NCBI GenBank assembly: GCA_944323425.1
Contig: CALUSL010000017.1
Coordinates: 1-45,437, forward strand
DNA length: 45,437 bases
From: Candidatus Gastranaerophilales bacterium
GTDB lineage: Bacteria > Cyanobacteriota > Vampirovibrionia > Gastranaerophilales > Gastranaerophilaceae
Reading direction: 5' to 3'
The notes under the pieces are model-generated. The model was not told the origin of the DNA. It saw only the letters and a program-made list of their open reading frames with translations, and made no database searches. This document shows positions 33,218 through 42,571 of the stretch, in pieces. Both the position numbers and the translations under genes were made by a program. Each line of letters starts with the position of its first letter. The stretch's first letter is position 1.

Positions 33218-36136
33218 TTACTGACCGCTCAGTGCTTCTGCAATATGAGGTTCTATCGGAGGATTAAATTTAAGATTCAATCCATACCCGAGTATACGTT
33301 TTACAACTGCCTTATCTTTTTCCGGCATATTTTCATCCGGATTCAAACAATAAAGAAGTTCGACAAGATCAGCTGCTTTGTTTGAATCTCCATCTGCACC
33401 AACAGCACCTTCTTCCTCAATCCATTCTTGAATATTAGCGGTATATTCATTGCTCAATTCTCTAATTTTCGTCAGGTTCAAATGTTTTTTAGCCGAAATA
33501 TCTATTGTTTTATTCAGCGAATAACTTTCATATTGTCTATTTTCCGACGGAAACTTTTTGACAAGCCTAAAGAGCTCAATATTGTTGCAGAGTTCTTCAA
33601 ATTGCATTTGATAAACATCTACATTTCCTGTTGCATCATATAATACATCCGCAAGAGCCTGTTCCATAGCCAATGTGTACAGTCTGGTTGCTATTTGCAT
33701 TTTTTGTTTTGGGAATATAGCCATTGGCATATGTTCAGTTGTATTTTTACGTATTTTGCAGGCTCCCTGTTCAAACTCTGAAGCCGAAAGTTTATCACTG
33801 GTTCGCAACTCACGGGCAATTTCATTGAAATATCTATCTATAAATTGTTTAGGAACATAGTCAAATTTCTGCTGGTATTTAATTTTAACCTGACTTATTT
33901 TATCCTCATACTCAATACCGTGAATATCAAAAAACACCGGTATATCTTGGAGATTTTCAGGCATTCTATTCCGGAATTTTTCATACATTGCCTTTTTCAT
34001 ACCGGTTGAAAACGTACTATTCAGTGAAAAGAGAATAGTCAGAGATTTGCCATACGTTTTGAGGTATTCTTTTAATTCTTCAGTCCTGTCACCGGCATCA
34101 AAATAATCATCTATTATACCGTCAAGTTCTGTATCACTAAGATCCTCTTTACAAATATGATAAAGTTTTGCAATATTTTTGGCATCTATTTTTCTGCTTC
34201 TTACCGGAAATTCAAAATATTCATTCAGCTGATGAGATTTTATTTTTACAACTTCAGCGCCATGATGAATATTATACAAAATTGTTTTTAAATCCGTTGT
34301 AGAAAGCTTAAAAACAGCAGGATCTTTTAAACATTTATATGCCTCAAACGCCATTGCCGTTTCAATTGCCCTGCTAATTCTTGCAGATTTAGGTGTTTCT
34401 GTAGCTCTGATTTTTGCAGAATACTCTTCTTCCTGCGGTGTGACATATTCACCCATCAACTGTTTTGTCCATATTCGGACAAAATCTTCCGGATTTTCCT
34501 GAATTGTATCAAAAAAATCTTTCCAGTATTCCTCGGGCATATCCATTATCCCGAGACGCCCATGGCTGCTGTATAGAGAAATAAAATCCTGCATATATTC
34601 CGGTCTGTCGATATTCTGAGACTTTTCGGGTTTCTGAGAATATGTTTGTTTAGTTTGAAATTTTGCGAGCTCTTTTATGCGTTGATTTTTATCACGCATA
34701 ATTTGTTTTTTCAATTCTTCAAATGTCCCGCGTTTTATTGCTGTATTAACTTTTTGTTGGGATTCTCTTATATTATTGCCGAGAATAACGGCATAATCAG
34801 GATTATTTGCCCAGAACTCTGTCATAATTTCAGACTGAAACGTGCTGAACTGCTCTGTTGAGTATAAAAGATCAGATGGTTTAAAAATGTGTTTTTCTCT
34901 TAAAAAAGCTGACAAATCTTTTATCAAATCCATACTGTGATTCCAAGCGTCAATCATTGTATAACGCAGTGGTTCTGAACCGGATTTCATTTTTGAAATG
35001 TAATCGGTCTTTTCTGCCGATGACATATTTGCCCATCTGTCCACAAGTCTTTGCATACGTTTCAGATGAAGCGTATCTTTATCAGCTTCAGATAGATTAG
35101 CCTCAAACAGTTTAAGATTGTTTGTTGCCCATCGAATAAAAAGTTCATCCTGGCTCAATTTTGAGGAGCCAACCTTTGTATGTTGTGTTGTTCTGGTATC
35201 CGGAGGTGTTTCACCAGCTGCCGGTGCAGGGTGATTTTTTGTTTCTGCCCGCTGCTGTTTTTTGAAATCTTTTAACAAATCCAACGCCGTTAACTGATCC
35301 GCAATAAGGTCTAATTTCTGATTATTTGTAAATGAATTCCACCAGATTTCAAATTTTTCTACAGATTTTTTTGCTCTTGCTGTTCTTTCTTCAGGAGAAA
35401 GAGAATCCCAGAATTTGCGCTGTGCCTGTGAAATATTTTCACCAACTAAATCAGAATAGCCGTCTCTCGTATAACGAAGTGACTGTTGATATTCAAACGG
35501 AGGCATTTTTATGCCTAGTGATTTTAATGTGGAGCCATATACATACTTTGCATCTTTATTTTTGAATTTAAAATCGGCTTTAAAATCCTCATTTAAATCA
35601 TTTTCAAGATCTTTATTGATTTCATCGATTGTTTTAGCTTCAAGAAAAACTTTTTTTACAAGATAAACAGTAAAATCAGTATTATCTTTTAAAATACTTT
35701 CTCCAGAAAGAGCCAGAAGTTCTGAATTTTCTTTTAATGATTGCAAAATTCCTCTGGTTGCTTTTGACTGTTCCGGTTCAATCAAATCAGAAAACAACTC
35801 CTCACTCTCGAAATATTTTTTTATATCTTTTACATTCTTTGCTTCATTAAGTTTTGAAAAAGCTCTATTCTGTGCCTGTAATGGAGTAAGGCGTGTTTTA
35901 TCTTCCAGCGCATCAACATATCTTTTTACGGTAAGAGGCATTCTATCTTTGTTTGTATCATAAAAACGTTCAAGCCCCTTATCTACCCGTGCTTTAAATG
36001 CAATCATGTGATCGTTAAATTTAGAACGTAATGGATAAGAAACATCTCTTGTCTGTTCTTTTTGTTTTTCAGGTTCTTCAATTTTTTTATTTTTTATAAA
36101 GTTATTATGTATAGTAGAAACATGTTCAATACGCAT
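33218..36136 (-). CDS. Large unknown protein, lineage-type, with related internal helical modules
   Basis: A 972-aa, mostly helical, soluble-looking protein. Two internal segments look related: FWDSLSPEERTARAKKSVEK with WWNSFTNNQKLDLIADQL (about 240-290), and RWANMSSAEKTDYISKM with DAWNHSMDLIKDLSAFL (about 365-415). They are separated by a proline-rich linker (HPAPAAGETPPD). A short FKA motif lies at 47-49. No signal peptide, membrane segment or catalytic motif is recognised. AAGGTG lies about 10 nt before ATG 36136. It could be a lineage-specific structural or effector protein; no function is claimed. Confidence 0.7.
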   Translation of the reverse strand: MRIEHVSTIHNNFIKNKKIEEPEKQKEQTRDVSYPLRSKFNDHMIAFKARVDKGLERFYDTNKDRMPLTVKRYVDALEDKTRLTPLQAQNRAFSKLNEAKNVKDIKKYFESEELFSDLIEPEQSKATRGILQSLKENSELLALSGESILKDNTDFTVYLVKKVFLEAKTIDEINKDLENDLNEDFKADFKFKNKDAKYVYGSTLKSLGIKMPPFEYQQSLRYTRDGYSDLVGENISQAQRKFWDSLSPEERTARAKKSVEKFEIWWNSFTNNQKLDLIADQLTALDLLKDFKKQQRAETKNHPAPAAGETPPDTRTTQHTKVGSSKLSQDELFIRWATNNLKLFEANLSEADKDTLHLKRMQRLVDRWANMSSAEKTDYISKMKSGSEPLRYTMIDAWNHSMDLIKDLSAFLREKHIFKPSDLLYSTEQFSTFQSEIMTEFWANNPDYAVILGNNIRESQQKVNTAIKRGTFEELKKQIMRDKNQRIKELAKFQTKQTYSQKPEKSQNIDRPEYMQDFISLYSSHGRLGIMDMPEEYWKDFFDTIQENPEDFVRIWTKQLMGEYVTPQEEEYSAKIRATETPKSARISRAIETAMAFEAYKCLKDPAVFKLSTTDLKTILYNIHHGAEVVKIKSHQLNEYFEFPVRSRKIDAKNIAKLYHICKEDLSDTELDGIIDDYFDAGDRTEELKEYLKTYGKSLTILFSLNSTFSTGMKKAMYEKFRNRMPENLQDIPVFFDIHGIEYEDKISQVKIKYQQKFDYVPKQFIDRYFNEIARELRTSDKLSASEFEQGACKIRKNTTEHMPMAIFPKQKMQIATRLYTLAMEQALADVLYDATGNVDVYQMQFEELCNNIELFRLVKKFPSENRQYESYSLNKTIDISAKKHLNLTKIRELSNEYTANIQEWIEEEGAVGADGDSNKAADLVELLYCLNPDENMPEKDKAVVKRILGYGLNLKFNPPIEPHIAEALSGQ

Positions 36137-36224
36137 AGTTCTTCACACCTTACCCTTTATATGTATTTGAAAACAATCTAAAAGAAAAAATTGCTATTTT
36201 TTAAACATTTTTTACAAATCAATA

Positions 36225-36255
36225 TTGACTGATAGCAGCTATCAGGGAGTAAACT
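36225..36255 (+). promoter_or_regulatory. MerR-type promoter with perfect dyad, flavoprotein gene
   Basis: -35 TTGACT (36225-36230), a 19-bp spacer and -10 TAAACT (36250-36255). A perfect 8-bp inverted repeat with a 1-nt centre, CTGATAGC-A-GCTATCAG (36229-36245), overlaps the -35 end and fills the spacer, exactly where MerR-family activators bind. The start codon is 27 nt downstream. It matches the promoters at 21127 and 42572. Confidence 0.8.
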
Positions 36256-36281
36256 ATAAAAATAGAAAGCGTAGGTAACCG

Positions 36282-36824
36282 ATGTCTAAGAAAATACTTG
36301 TAATCTCATCAAGCCCCAGAAAAGGCGGCAATTCTGATATTCTGTGTGATAAATTTATCGAAGGAGCAAATGAAGCAGGTCATAAAGTTGAGAAAATATT
36401 TTTAAAGGATAAAAATATAAACTATTGTACCGGATGCGGTTTTTGTAATACAAATGATTATACAAAATGCGCACAAAATGATGATATGAAAGAAATACTC
36501 GAAAAAATTATGAATACTGATGTTATTCTAATGGCAACACCTGTCTATTTTTATGCAATGTGCGGGCAAATGAAAACATTTATTGACCGCTGTTGCGCTA
36601 TGTATACAAAAATAACAAACAAAGACTTTTATTTCATTATGACAGCCGCTGATGAAAACAAAGCTGCTCTTGAAAGAACAATGGAAGAATTTCGCGGATT
36701 TTTGAACTGCCTTGACGGTGTCAAAGAGAAAAAAGCTATTTATGCAGCAGGTGTCTGGAAAAAGGGCGAAATAAACGGAACCTCATATATAAACGAAGCT
36801 TATGAAATGGGAAAATCCGTATAA
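36282..36824 (+). CDS. Flavodoxin-fold NAD(P)H-dependent FMN reductase / iron-sulfur flavoprotein
   Basis: This 180-aa protein begins with the FMN-phosphate loop SSSPRKGGNSD (9-19). It continues with a compact cysteine motif CTGCGFC---C (C-x2-C-x2-C-x7-C, near 48-62), as in iron-sulfur flavoproteins, then MATPVYFYAMCGQMKTFIDR, the second flavin loop. Such enzymes use flavin to reduce quinones, disulfides or other electrophiles; the exact substrate is unknown. The gene stands alone with its own MerR-type promoter, and its stop is directly followed by the stop of the convergent metallopeptidase gene, with no intervening base. Confidence 0.85.
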   Translation: MSKKILVISSSPRKGGNSDILCDKFIEGANEAGHKVEKIFLKDKNINYCTGCGFCNTNDYTKCAQNDDMKEILEKIMNTDVILMATPVYFYAMCGQMKTFIDRCCAMYTKITNKDFYFIMTAADENKAALERTMEEFRGFLNCLDGVKEKKAIYAAGVWKKGEINGTSYINEAYEMGKSV

Positions 36825-38114
36825 CTACATATCATCAAGCATTGTTTCAAAACCATTGTCCTGACTCAAATGCGGCAAGCTGAAAACATATTCCGGCAGT
36901 CCAAGTTCAACCAGTCTTTCTTTCAATTTTTTTGAATAATAGACAGGATTTCCGGTTGCGCAAACAGCAAGAAATTCATGCTTGTTTGTATGTGCATAAT
37001 CTCTATGTCTCTTAGAAATACCCGCGGCTACAAGCTCTTGTTCAAATGTGCGATTTTTTAAGATGTCATCTGACACTTGACGAAGATTTGGAGGAAGAGC
37101 AAACTTATACCGGTCTTGCAAATGGGCAAGCTCATGTCTCAAATTCAACCAGGTGTTATTTGTATCAGGACGCAAAACTATTTTTTCATAAGACATATAA
37201 CCTTTTGCATCCCCCAAAAATGATTCATCTGCATAATTCATATCAATAATTGAAGGTGATATAAAATCATTTTGTCCAGCTCTTTTCCAATTTCCAAGTT
37301 CGTTGTAAATTATCATAGGCTCACACCCAAAGTCAGTTTTAGCAGAATAGAATACTTTTGTTCCGAATTCTTTATTAATTTTTCTGCTTAAAGATTTTAT
37401 TTTTTCCGGCAAAGGAATTTTTGAAAGGTAATATTTTTCATACAAATAGTCTTTTAACTCATTTGTTCCCATTGATGTATCTGCAATATAATCCTTGAGT
37501 TTCTCATATTTTTGCTGGTTAATAAAATCTCTGTCAATCGGATTAATATCAGAGGAATCAAAATTCGGGCATGCACAATTTCTCACTGATAAACTTAAAC
37601 GGTCTGCCATTTCAGCATTTTTCGATTTTAGCTTTTTATAATAACTTACTGTTCCGGATGCACCCTTTTCATCAAAATCAAAAGAACCTGTTGAACAATA
37701 TTTTTCTGTTGCGCAATTAACAGCATCAATCAGAGTATGAATTTCTATAAGCAAATCAACAATTTGGGACGTATCAAGATTTTCTTTCACGTCCAATTCT
37801 TTCTTCAGCCTTTGAAAAAGTCGTTTGATTTCGTTTTGGACGTACATGTCATCAATCAATTTTATTGTATCGACCAAATAATTCAATGCAGAAGAAGGTA
37901 TATCAGGACTTTTTAGATTATTTAGCCGATTAACTATTCTAATAAAATAGCATGCCTGTTGTATTCCATAGTATGTTTTAAGTGTATCATCAGGAGGATT
38001 TTTTCTATTCGTACAGGACGATGCAGATTGTTTTTGTCCAAAATTTTTCTGCACATATTGTGAATTATTATTAATATAAGTATTTAAATCATATTTAATT
38101 TGCATAACTGGCAT
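36825..38114 (-). CDS. Zincin-like metallopeptidase, lethal-factor-type gluzincin pattern
   Basis: The 429-aa protein has HELAH (H327, E328, H331) in LRHELAHLQD and, about 48 residues later, KHEFLAVCA (E380), the expected third ligand. The HExxH...EF(L/F)A pattern resembles anthrax-lethal-factor-like and related toxin metallopeptidases. The N-terminal 220 residues are helical with several Cys (C34, C55, C134, C140, C180, C182) and no signal peptide. An ATG at 38114 gives MPVMQIK; a start at MQIK is also possible. It may be a secreted effector or a regulatory protease. Its stop abuts that of the flavoprotein gene. Confidence 0.72.
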   Translation of the reverse strand: MPVMQIKYDLNTYINNNSQYVQKNFGQKQSASSCTNRKNPPDDTLKTYYGIQQACYFIRIVNRLNNLKSPDIPSSALNYLVDTIKLIDDMYVQNEIKRLFQRLKKELDVKENLDTSQIVDLLIEIHTLIDAVNCATEKYCSTGSFDFDEKGASGTVSYYKKLKSKNAEMADRLSLSVRNCACPNFDSSDINPIDRDFINQQKYEKLKDYIADTSMGTNELKDYLYEKYYLSKIPLPEKIKSLSRKINKEFGTKVFYSAKTDFGCEPMIIYNELGNWKRAGQNDFISPSIIDMNYADESFLGDAKGYMSYEKIVLRPDTNNTWLNLRHELAHLQDRYKFALPPNLRQVSDDILKNRTFEQELVAAGISKRHRDYAHTNKHEFLAVCATGNPVYYSKKLKERLVELGLPEYVFSLPHLSQDNGFETMLDDM

Positions 38115-38229
38115 AAAACGTGTGAAAAATATAAATTGCTAAAAAAATTAAAAAGAGATAGAAAAAAAATTACTTTATGATATTATGATTTCAAGAGTAA
38201 TAATTTCATAGATATCAGGTGTAAAGATT

Positions 38230-39375
38230 ATGTTAGGACAGGGGCTACAGCAAGACACAACAACCCAATCTACTACATGTAATGATAAAATCGACAGCGA
38301 AAAAATATTTGTCACTAGGTCCTTTTTACCGCCAATTGAAGAATATAACAAATATACTGCAAAAATATTTAATAATGCCCAGTTAACAAATCAGGGACCA
38401 CTATTATTAGAACTTGAAAAAAGACTGTCAGAATATCTGAAAGTAAGAAATTTTCAATATGTTACAAACGGCACCATTGCAATTCAAATCGCATTAAAAG
38501 TTCTGGGGATAGAGGACGGCGAGATTATTACGACTCCTTTTTCATACGTAGCGACAACAAGTTCTATACTCTGGGAAAGATGCAGACCTGTATTTGTAGA
38601 TATAGATCCGGATAATTTTACGATAGATGTTAATAAAATAGAAGAAAAAATTACTCCGAAAACTCGTGCAATAATGCCTGTTCACGTTTTTGGATATGCT
38701 TGTAATATTGATGGAATCCAAAAAATTGCGGATAAATATAACCTGAAAGTTATTTATGATGCAGCACATGCCTTTGCTTCAATATATAAAGGGCGTTCTC
38801 TGGTTAGTTACGGAGACATATCAACCTGTAGTTTCCATGCAACCAAACTTTTTCACACAATAGAGGGCGGAGCATGTATCATAAAAGATGATGAAATTTC
38901 TAAAAAGCTTAATTTGATAAAACGCTTCGGGCACAATGTTGATGAACACATATGCCTGGGAATAAACGCAAAACAGTCCGAATTTAACGCAGCAATGGGG
39001 CTTGCAAATCTTCCATATTTATCAAATATAATTTCAACCAGACGTGATATAAGTAATTTATATGACAAATTGCTTTCAGGATATGTTAAAAGACCAAAAC
39101 CGCAACAAGATTTGGAATACAATTATGCATATTACCCTGTTGTATTCAAGGATGAAAAACAGTTGCTAAATGTATTCAAAACTTTAAATGAACATAATAT
39201 TTTCCCGAGAAGATATTTCTATCCCAGTCTTAACAAACTCCCATACTTAAAAGAATATCAGGAATGTCCCATATCAGAAGATATTTGTTCAAGGATTGCA
39301 TGTTTGCCATTATATGTCGGACTACAACCGAAACAAATTGAATATATTTGTTCATTAATAAAAAAGAGCCTGTAA
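38230..39375 (+). CDS. DegT/DnrJ/EryC1/StrS-family sugar aminotransferase
   Basis: A 381-aa PLP enzyme. The phosphate/PLP loop NGTIAIQIAL (80-89), TTPFSYVATTSSI (101-113), DIDPDNFTID (124-133), Asp in YDAAHA (177) and the Schiff-base Lys in FHATKLFHTIEGGA (K206) are in family order. These enzymes transaminate nucleotide-linked keto-sugars for surface glycans. The first about 25 residues (LGQGLQQDTTTQSTT) are an unusual polar extension; AGGTG 8 nt before ATG 38230 supports this start. The next gene (12 nt away) is a putative glycosyltransferase. Confidence 0.88.
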   Translation: MLGQGLQQDTTTQSTTCNDKIDSEKIFVTRSFLPPIEEYNKYTAKIFNNAQLTNQGPLLLELEKRLSEYLKVRNFQYVTNGTIAIQIALKVLGIEDGEIITTPFSYVATTSSILWERCRPVFVDIDPDNFTIDVNKIEEKITPKTRAIMPVHVFGYACNIDGIQKIADKYNLKVIYDAAHAFASIYKGRSLVSYGDISTCSFHATKLFHTIEGGACIIKDDEISKKLNLIKRFGHNVDEHICLGINAKQSEFNAAMGLANLPYLSNIISTRRDISNLYDKLLSGYVKRPKPQQDLEYNYAYYPVVFKDEKQLLNVFKTLNEHNIFPRRYFYPSLNKLPYLKEYQECPISEDICSRIACLPLYVGLQPKQIEYICSLIKKSL

Positions 39376-39387
39376 ATAGGAGATGGA

Positions 39388-40527
39388 ATGACGCCTGAGA
39401 TATTTTCTTATTCTAAAGACTCAAATCATCGAATATTTCGTATATTTGGCATAAAAATATCACTACGAAATAATGAACCTACCGGCAGTGAACTAAAAAT
39501 ACAAGATGAATACCAACTTGATAATATAAAAAATGCAAAATTCTTAAACGTATTTTTTATTCCTGATAAAAAATTAATAAACGGCGGTATTCTTTCTATT
39601 TATTCAATTTGTAAATGTTCAAGAGAAATATGTCCTGATGCTGAATGCGTAATTTGTACAGTACCCGGAAAATTCACATATTCGCATAATCCGTATTTTA
39701 AAAATAATGAAAAAATTTATCGCTGGGAACAAATTATTAAAAATATAAATAATACAGAAAAATTAATATTACATATACCTGAATATTTTGCAGGAAAATT
39801 TTACAAGACGTTAACTCAGGAGGAAAAAGAGAAACTCAAATCAATACCTGATTTGCAAATAAATATACTAAACCAGAATATAGAATTAATGCCTTCACAA
39901 AAAAAGCTAAACAACCTCTACAAATTAACGAAAAATATTACCCAAACTATAGGTCATGACAGATACGCATCAGCAGAAATTTGTAACAAATGGACAATTA
40001 CCCCGCATTTTCTATCTGTATATATAGAAGGTACAAGCAACAGGGTATATTCATTTGAAGAAAAAGAAAAGACTATAGTGCTTTCTCCGGACAAACATCC
40101 TATGCGTGAAAACATAATTACATCACTAAAAAAAGACTTGCCGGAATTCAATTTTGTTACGGTAGAAAATTTGAAGTATAGTGATTACATTGATTTAATA
40201 TCCAGATCACTTTTTACAATCACATTTGGAGAAGGTTTTGACGGGTATTTCAATCAGCCGCTTAGTGTAGGCAGTTTAAGTTTTGCCGTTTATAACGACG
40301 AATTTTTCCCTGATAAATCCTGGAAAGAGCTGGACAATGTGTATTCTTCTTTTGAAGAAATGAAAGAGAAAATAGCTGGAGATATGAAACGACTACTTTC
40401 CGATTCAAACAAGTATAATGAAACAGTGCAAAAGTCAAAAGAAAAAAAGGAAGAATTGTATTCAAAAGAAAAATTTATGAAAAATCTGCGTAATTTTTAC
40501 GCAGAAAACTATATTATTAATGGCTAA
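39388..40527 (+). CDS. Putative glycosyltransferase of surface-polysaccharide type
   Basis: A 379-aa protein without a named family that I can be certain of. It opens with a short IFRIFGIKISLR motif common at the start of capsule/LPS sugar-transfer proteins. It continues with FFIPDKKLINGGILSIYSIC, and the C-terminal half has FTITFGEGFDGYFNQPLSVGS, consistent with a GT-B-like donor site. AGGAG precedes the start and it lies 12 nt after the aminotransferase, so both likely decorate one glycan, with the MsbA-like flippase downstream. Confidence 0.6.
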   Translation: MTPEIFSYSKDSNHRIFRIFGIKISLRNNEPTGSELKIQDEYQLDNIKNAKFLNVFFIPDKKLINGGILSIYSICKCSREICPDAECVICTVPGKFTYSHNPYFKNNEKIYRWEQIIKNINNTEKLILHIPEYFAGKFYKTLTQEEKEKLKSIPDLQINILNQNIELMPSQKKLNNLYKLTKNITQTIGHDRYASAEICNKWTITPHFLSVYIEGTSNRVYSFEEKEKTIVLSPDKHPMRENIITSLKKDLPEFNFVTVENLKYSDYIDLISRSLFTITFGEGFDGYFNQPLSVGSLSFAVYNDEFFPDKSWKELDNVYSSFEEMKEKIAGDMKRLLSDSNKYNETVQKSKEKKEELYSKEKFMKNLRNFYAENYIING

Positions 40528-40755
40528 CTAAAACCTTTAAAAGGATGAACATATGCAGGCTGAATTGAACGCAAGATTACAAGAACCCATATGGCAACAA
40601 CTACATCAAATTATATAAACTTTTGCATTGTTAGGGGATTGCCACACATCTTTTTTATGGATAAAATTGGTTAATACTGATATATCCCTTTTATAAATTA
40701 TAAAAACAGGCAAATAAACATTGACCAAAACTTTGAAATAAAGGAAATAATTCAC
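40528..40755 (+). other. Non-coding gap with a 21-codon open frame, possible gene remnant
   Basis: A short frame at 40553-40618 (MQAELNARLQEPIWQQLHQ, ending II) has a good AAAGGATGA ribosome site 7-8 nt upstream. It could be a small peptide or the leftover start of a lost gene of the glycan cluster. The rest is AT-rich; a TTGACC at 40728 may be a -35 for the flippase gene, but no matching -10 is clear. Confidence 0.35.
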
Positions 40756-42534
40756 ATGCACCAGCTAATCGAAAAAATAAAAAATACACAGTTTTATGTA
40801 AACTATGCTCGTATGTGGCCTTATGTAAAACCCTACTGGTTTCGAGCAATTCTGGCTGTCGGAATTTGTGTGCCGATAGGCGGTTTGGATGCTGTTATTG
40901 CACTTTCCCTGAAACCATATATGGATTTGGTCATGGTAGAAAAAAGTGTTCAATCTCCGTGGTACATCCCTTTCGGAATTGTTGCTTTTACAAGTTTGCA
41001 GGGAACTTTGAATTACCTGGCTACCTATTTAAATACCTGGGTCGGCGGAAAAATTACAAATGACCTAAAATTTGAACTTTATAAAAAAATGCTCACTTTT
41101 GAAACAGCATATTTTGACAAAAGAAATTCAGGAGATATTGTTTTTCGATTCAATAACGATGCGGACACTGCCTGTACCGGTCTGTTGGACAATTTGAAAG
41201 TTTTTGTTTCAAGATTGTGTTCATCTATCGCCCTTGTCGGCGTTTTATTCTACAACTCATGGCAGCTTGCTATAATTGCCTGCATAGTCTTGGGTGGTGC
41301 ATTCTTCCCGCTTACAAAAGTAAGAAAGCACATTAAAGATGTTATGGACAAGTCTGTTGCGGCTATATCACAGGTTATAACCGCATATAATGAAAGTTTT
41401 GCAGGCAATAAAACAATAACGGCATACAACCTTGATGAATATCAAAAAAATAAATTCCATAAAATTTTGAGCGATATCTTTACTTTCAAAATAAAAATTG
41501 TTCAAAGAACTTCATGGCTCTCACCGATGATGCACGTTATTGTTTCTGTCGGAATTGGTCTTGCAATCGGCTACGGAAGCCATCTTATACTGACAAAACA
41601 AATTACAGCAGGTAATTTCGTTTCATTTATTACTGCTCTGATTATGTTGTATACACCGGTTAAAAACTTGGGTAACAACTTCAACGCAGTTCAGTTTTCA
41701 TTCCTTGCGATAGAAAGAATATTTAATATACTTGAATCAAAACCAAAAATTAAAGACAAAGAAAACGCTGTTGAGCTAAAAGATGTTACATCTGATATAA
41801 CTTTTGAAAACGTTTCCTTTGAATACATAAAGGGCAAACCTGTATTAAAAAATATAAATCTCGATGTTAAAAAAGGTGAAACAATAGCTCTCGTCGGAAA
41901 TTCAGGAGGAGGAAAATCTACTATAGTCAGCCTTATACCGAGATTCTATGATGTAATAAAAGGCTCAATTAAAATTGATGGAAAAGACATCAGAGATTAC
42001 ACACTGTACTCTCTGAGAAATAATATGTCTATTGTATTTCAGGATAATTTCCTTTTCTCCGGCACAATCAGAGAAAATATTCTGTTAGGAAAACAAAATG
42101 CGACAGACAAAGAAATCCAAAATGCATTAGAAATGGCATATCTTGATGAATTCGTTTCCACATTGAAAAACGGTCTTGATACACAGATAGGAGAACGAGG
42201 AATGCTTCTTTCCGGCGGACAGAAACAGCGTGTTGCAATTGCCAGAGCTTTTCTGAAAAATGCCCCTATTGTTATTCTTGATGAGGCAACTTCAGCTCTT
42301 GATAACAAATCAGAAGCTATTGTTCAGAAAGCAATTGACAACCTTATGAAAGATAAAACAGTATTTGTTATTGCACATAGACTCTCTACTATCAAAAATG
42401 CGGACAGAATTGCTGTAATTAATGAAGGAGAACTTGCTGAGCTCGGAAGCCACGAAGAACTTATGCAAATTCCTTATGGAAAATACAAAGCACTATACGA
42501 AATGCAATTCCAAAAACAGGCTGTTCCTGTATAG
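40756..42534 (+). CDS. msbA: MsbA-like ABC exporter (lipid A/lipid-linked glycan flippase)
   Basis: This 592-aa half-transporter has a six-helix membrane domain (about 25-310), the NBD with Walker A (GNSGGGKST, about 381-389), Q-loop (VFQDNFLFSGT), signature LSGGQKQR (about 485), Walker B IVILDEATSALD (about 502-513) and the IAHRLST switch. The IGERGMLLSGGQ form and length fit the MsbA family, which flips lipid A core or lipid-linked sugars to the periplasmic leaflet as a homodimer. A GGAA-containing site precedes ATG. It is highly similar to the truncated copy at 9936-10817 over the NBD. Aminotransferase and glycosyltransferase neighbours suggest a glycolipid substrate. Confidence 0.85.
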   Translation: MHQLIEKIKNTQFYVNYARMWPYVKPYWFRAILAVGICVPIGGLDAVIALSLKPYMDLVMVEKSVQSPWYIPFGIVAFTSLQGTLNYLATYLNTWVGGKITNDLKFELYKKMLTFETAYFDKRNSGDIVFRFNNDADTACTGLLDNLKVFVSRLCSSIALVGVLFYNSWQLAIIACIVLGGAFFPLTKVRKHIKDVMDKSVAAISQVITAYNESFAGNKTITAYNLDEYQKNKFHKILSDIFTFKIKIVQRTSWLSPMMHVIVSVGIGLAIGYGSHLILTKQITAGNFVSFITALIMLYTPVKNLGNNFNAVQFSFLAIERIFNILESKPKIKDKENAVELKDVTSDITFENVSFEYIKGKPVLKNINLDVKKGETIALVGNSGGGKSTIVSLIPRFYDVIKGSIKIDGKDIRDYTLYSLRNNMSIVFQDNFLFSGTIRENILLGKQNATDKEIQNALEMAYLDEFVSTLKNGLDTQIGERGMLLSGGQKQRVAIARAFLKNAPIVILDEATSALDNKSEAIVQKAIDNLMKDKTVFVIAHRLSTIKNADRIAVINEGELAELGSHEELMQIPYGKYKALYEMQFQKQAVPV

Positions 42535-42571
42535 TTTAACGAACTTTTTATTAAATTTATTAAAGAAATGC

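Noticed and set aside
38190-38230. A fourth MerR-type promoter upstream of the aminotransferase
   Set aside because: The region contains ATCAGGTGTAAAGAT, similar to the right part of the motif, but lacks TTGACT at 19 bp and the GATAG dyad.
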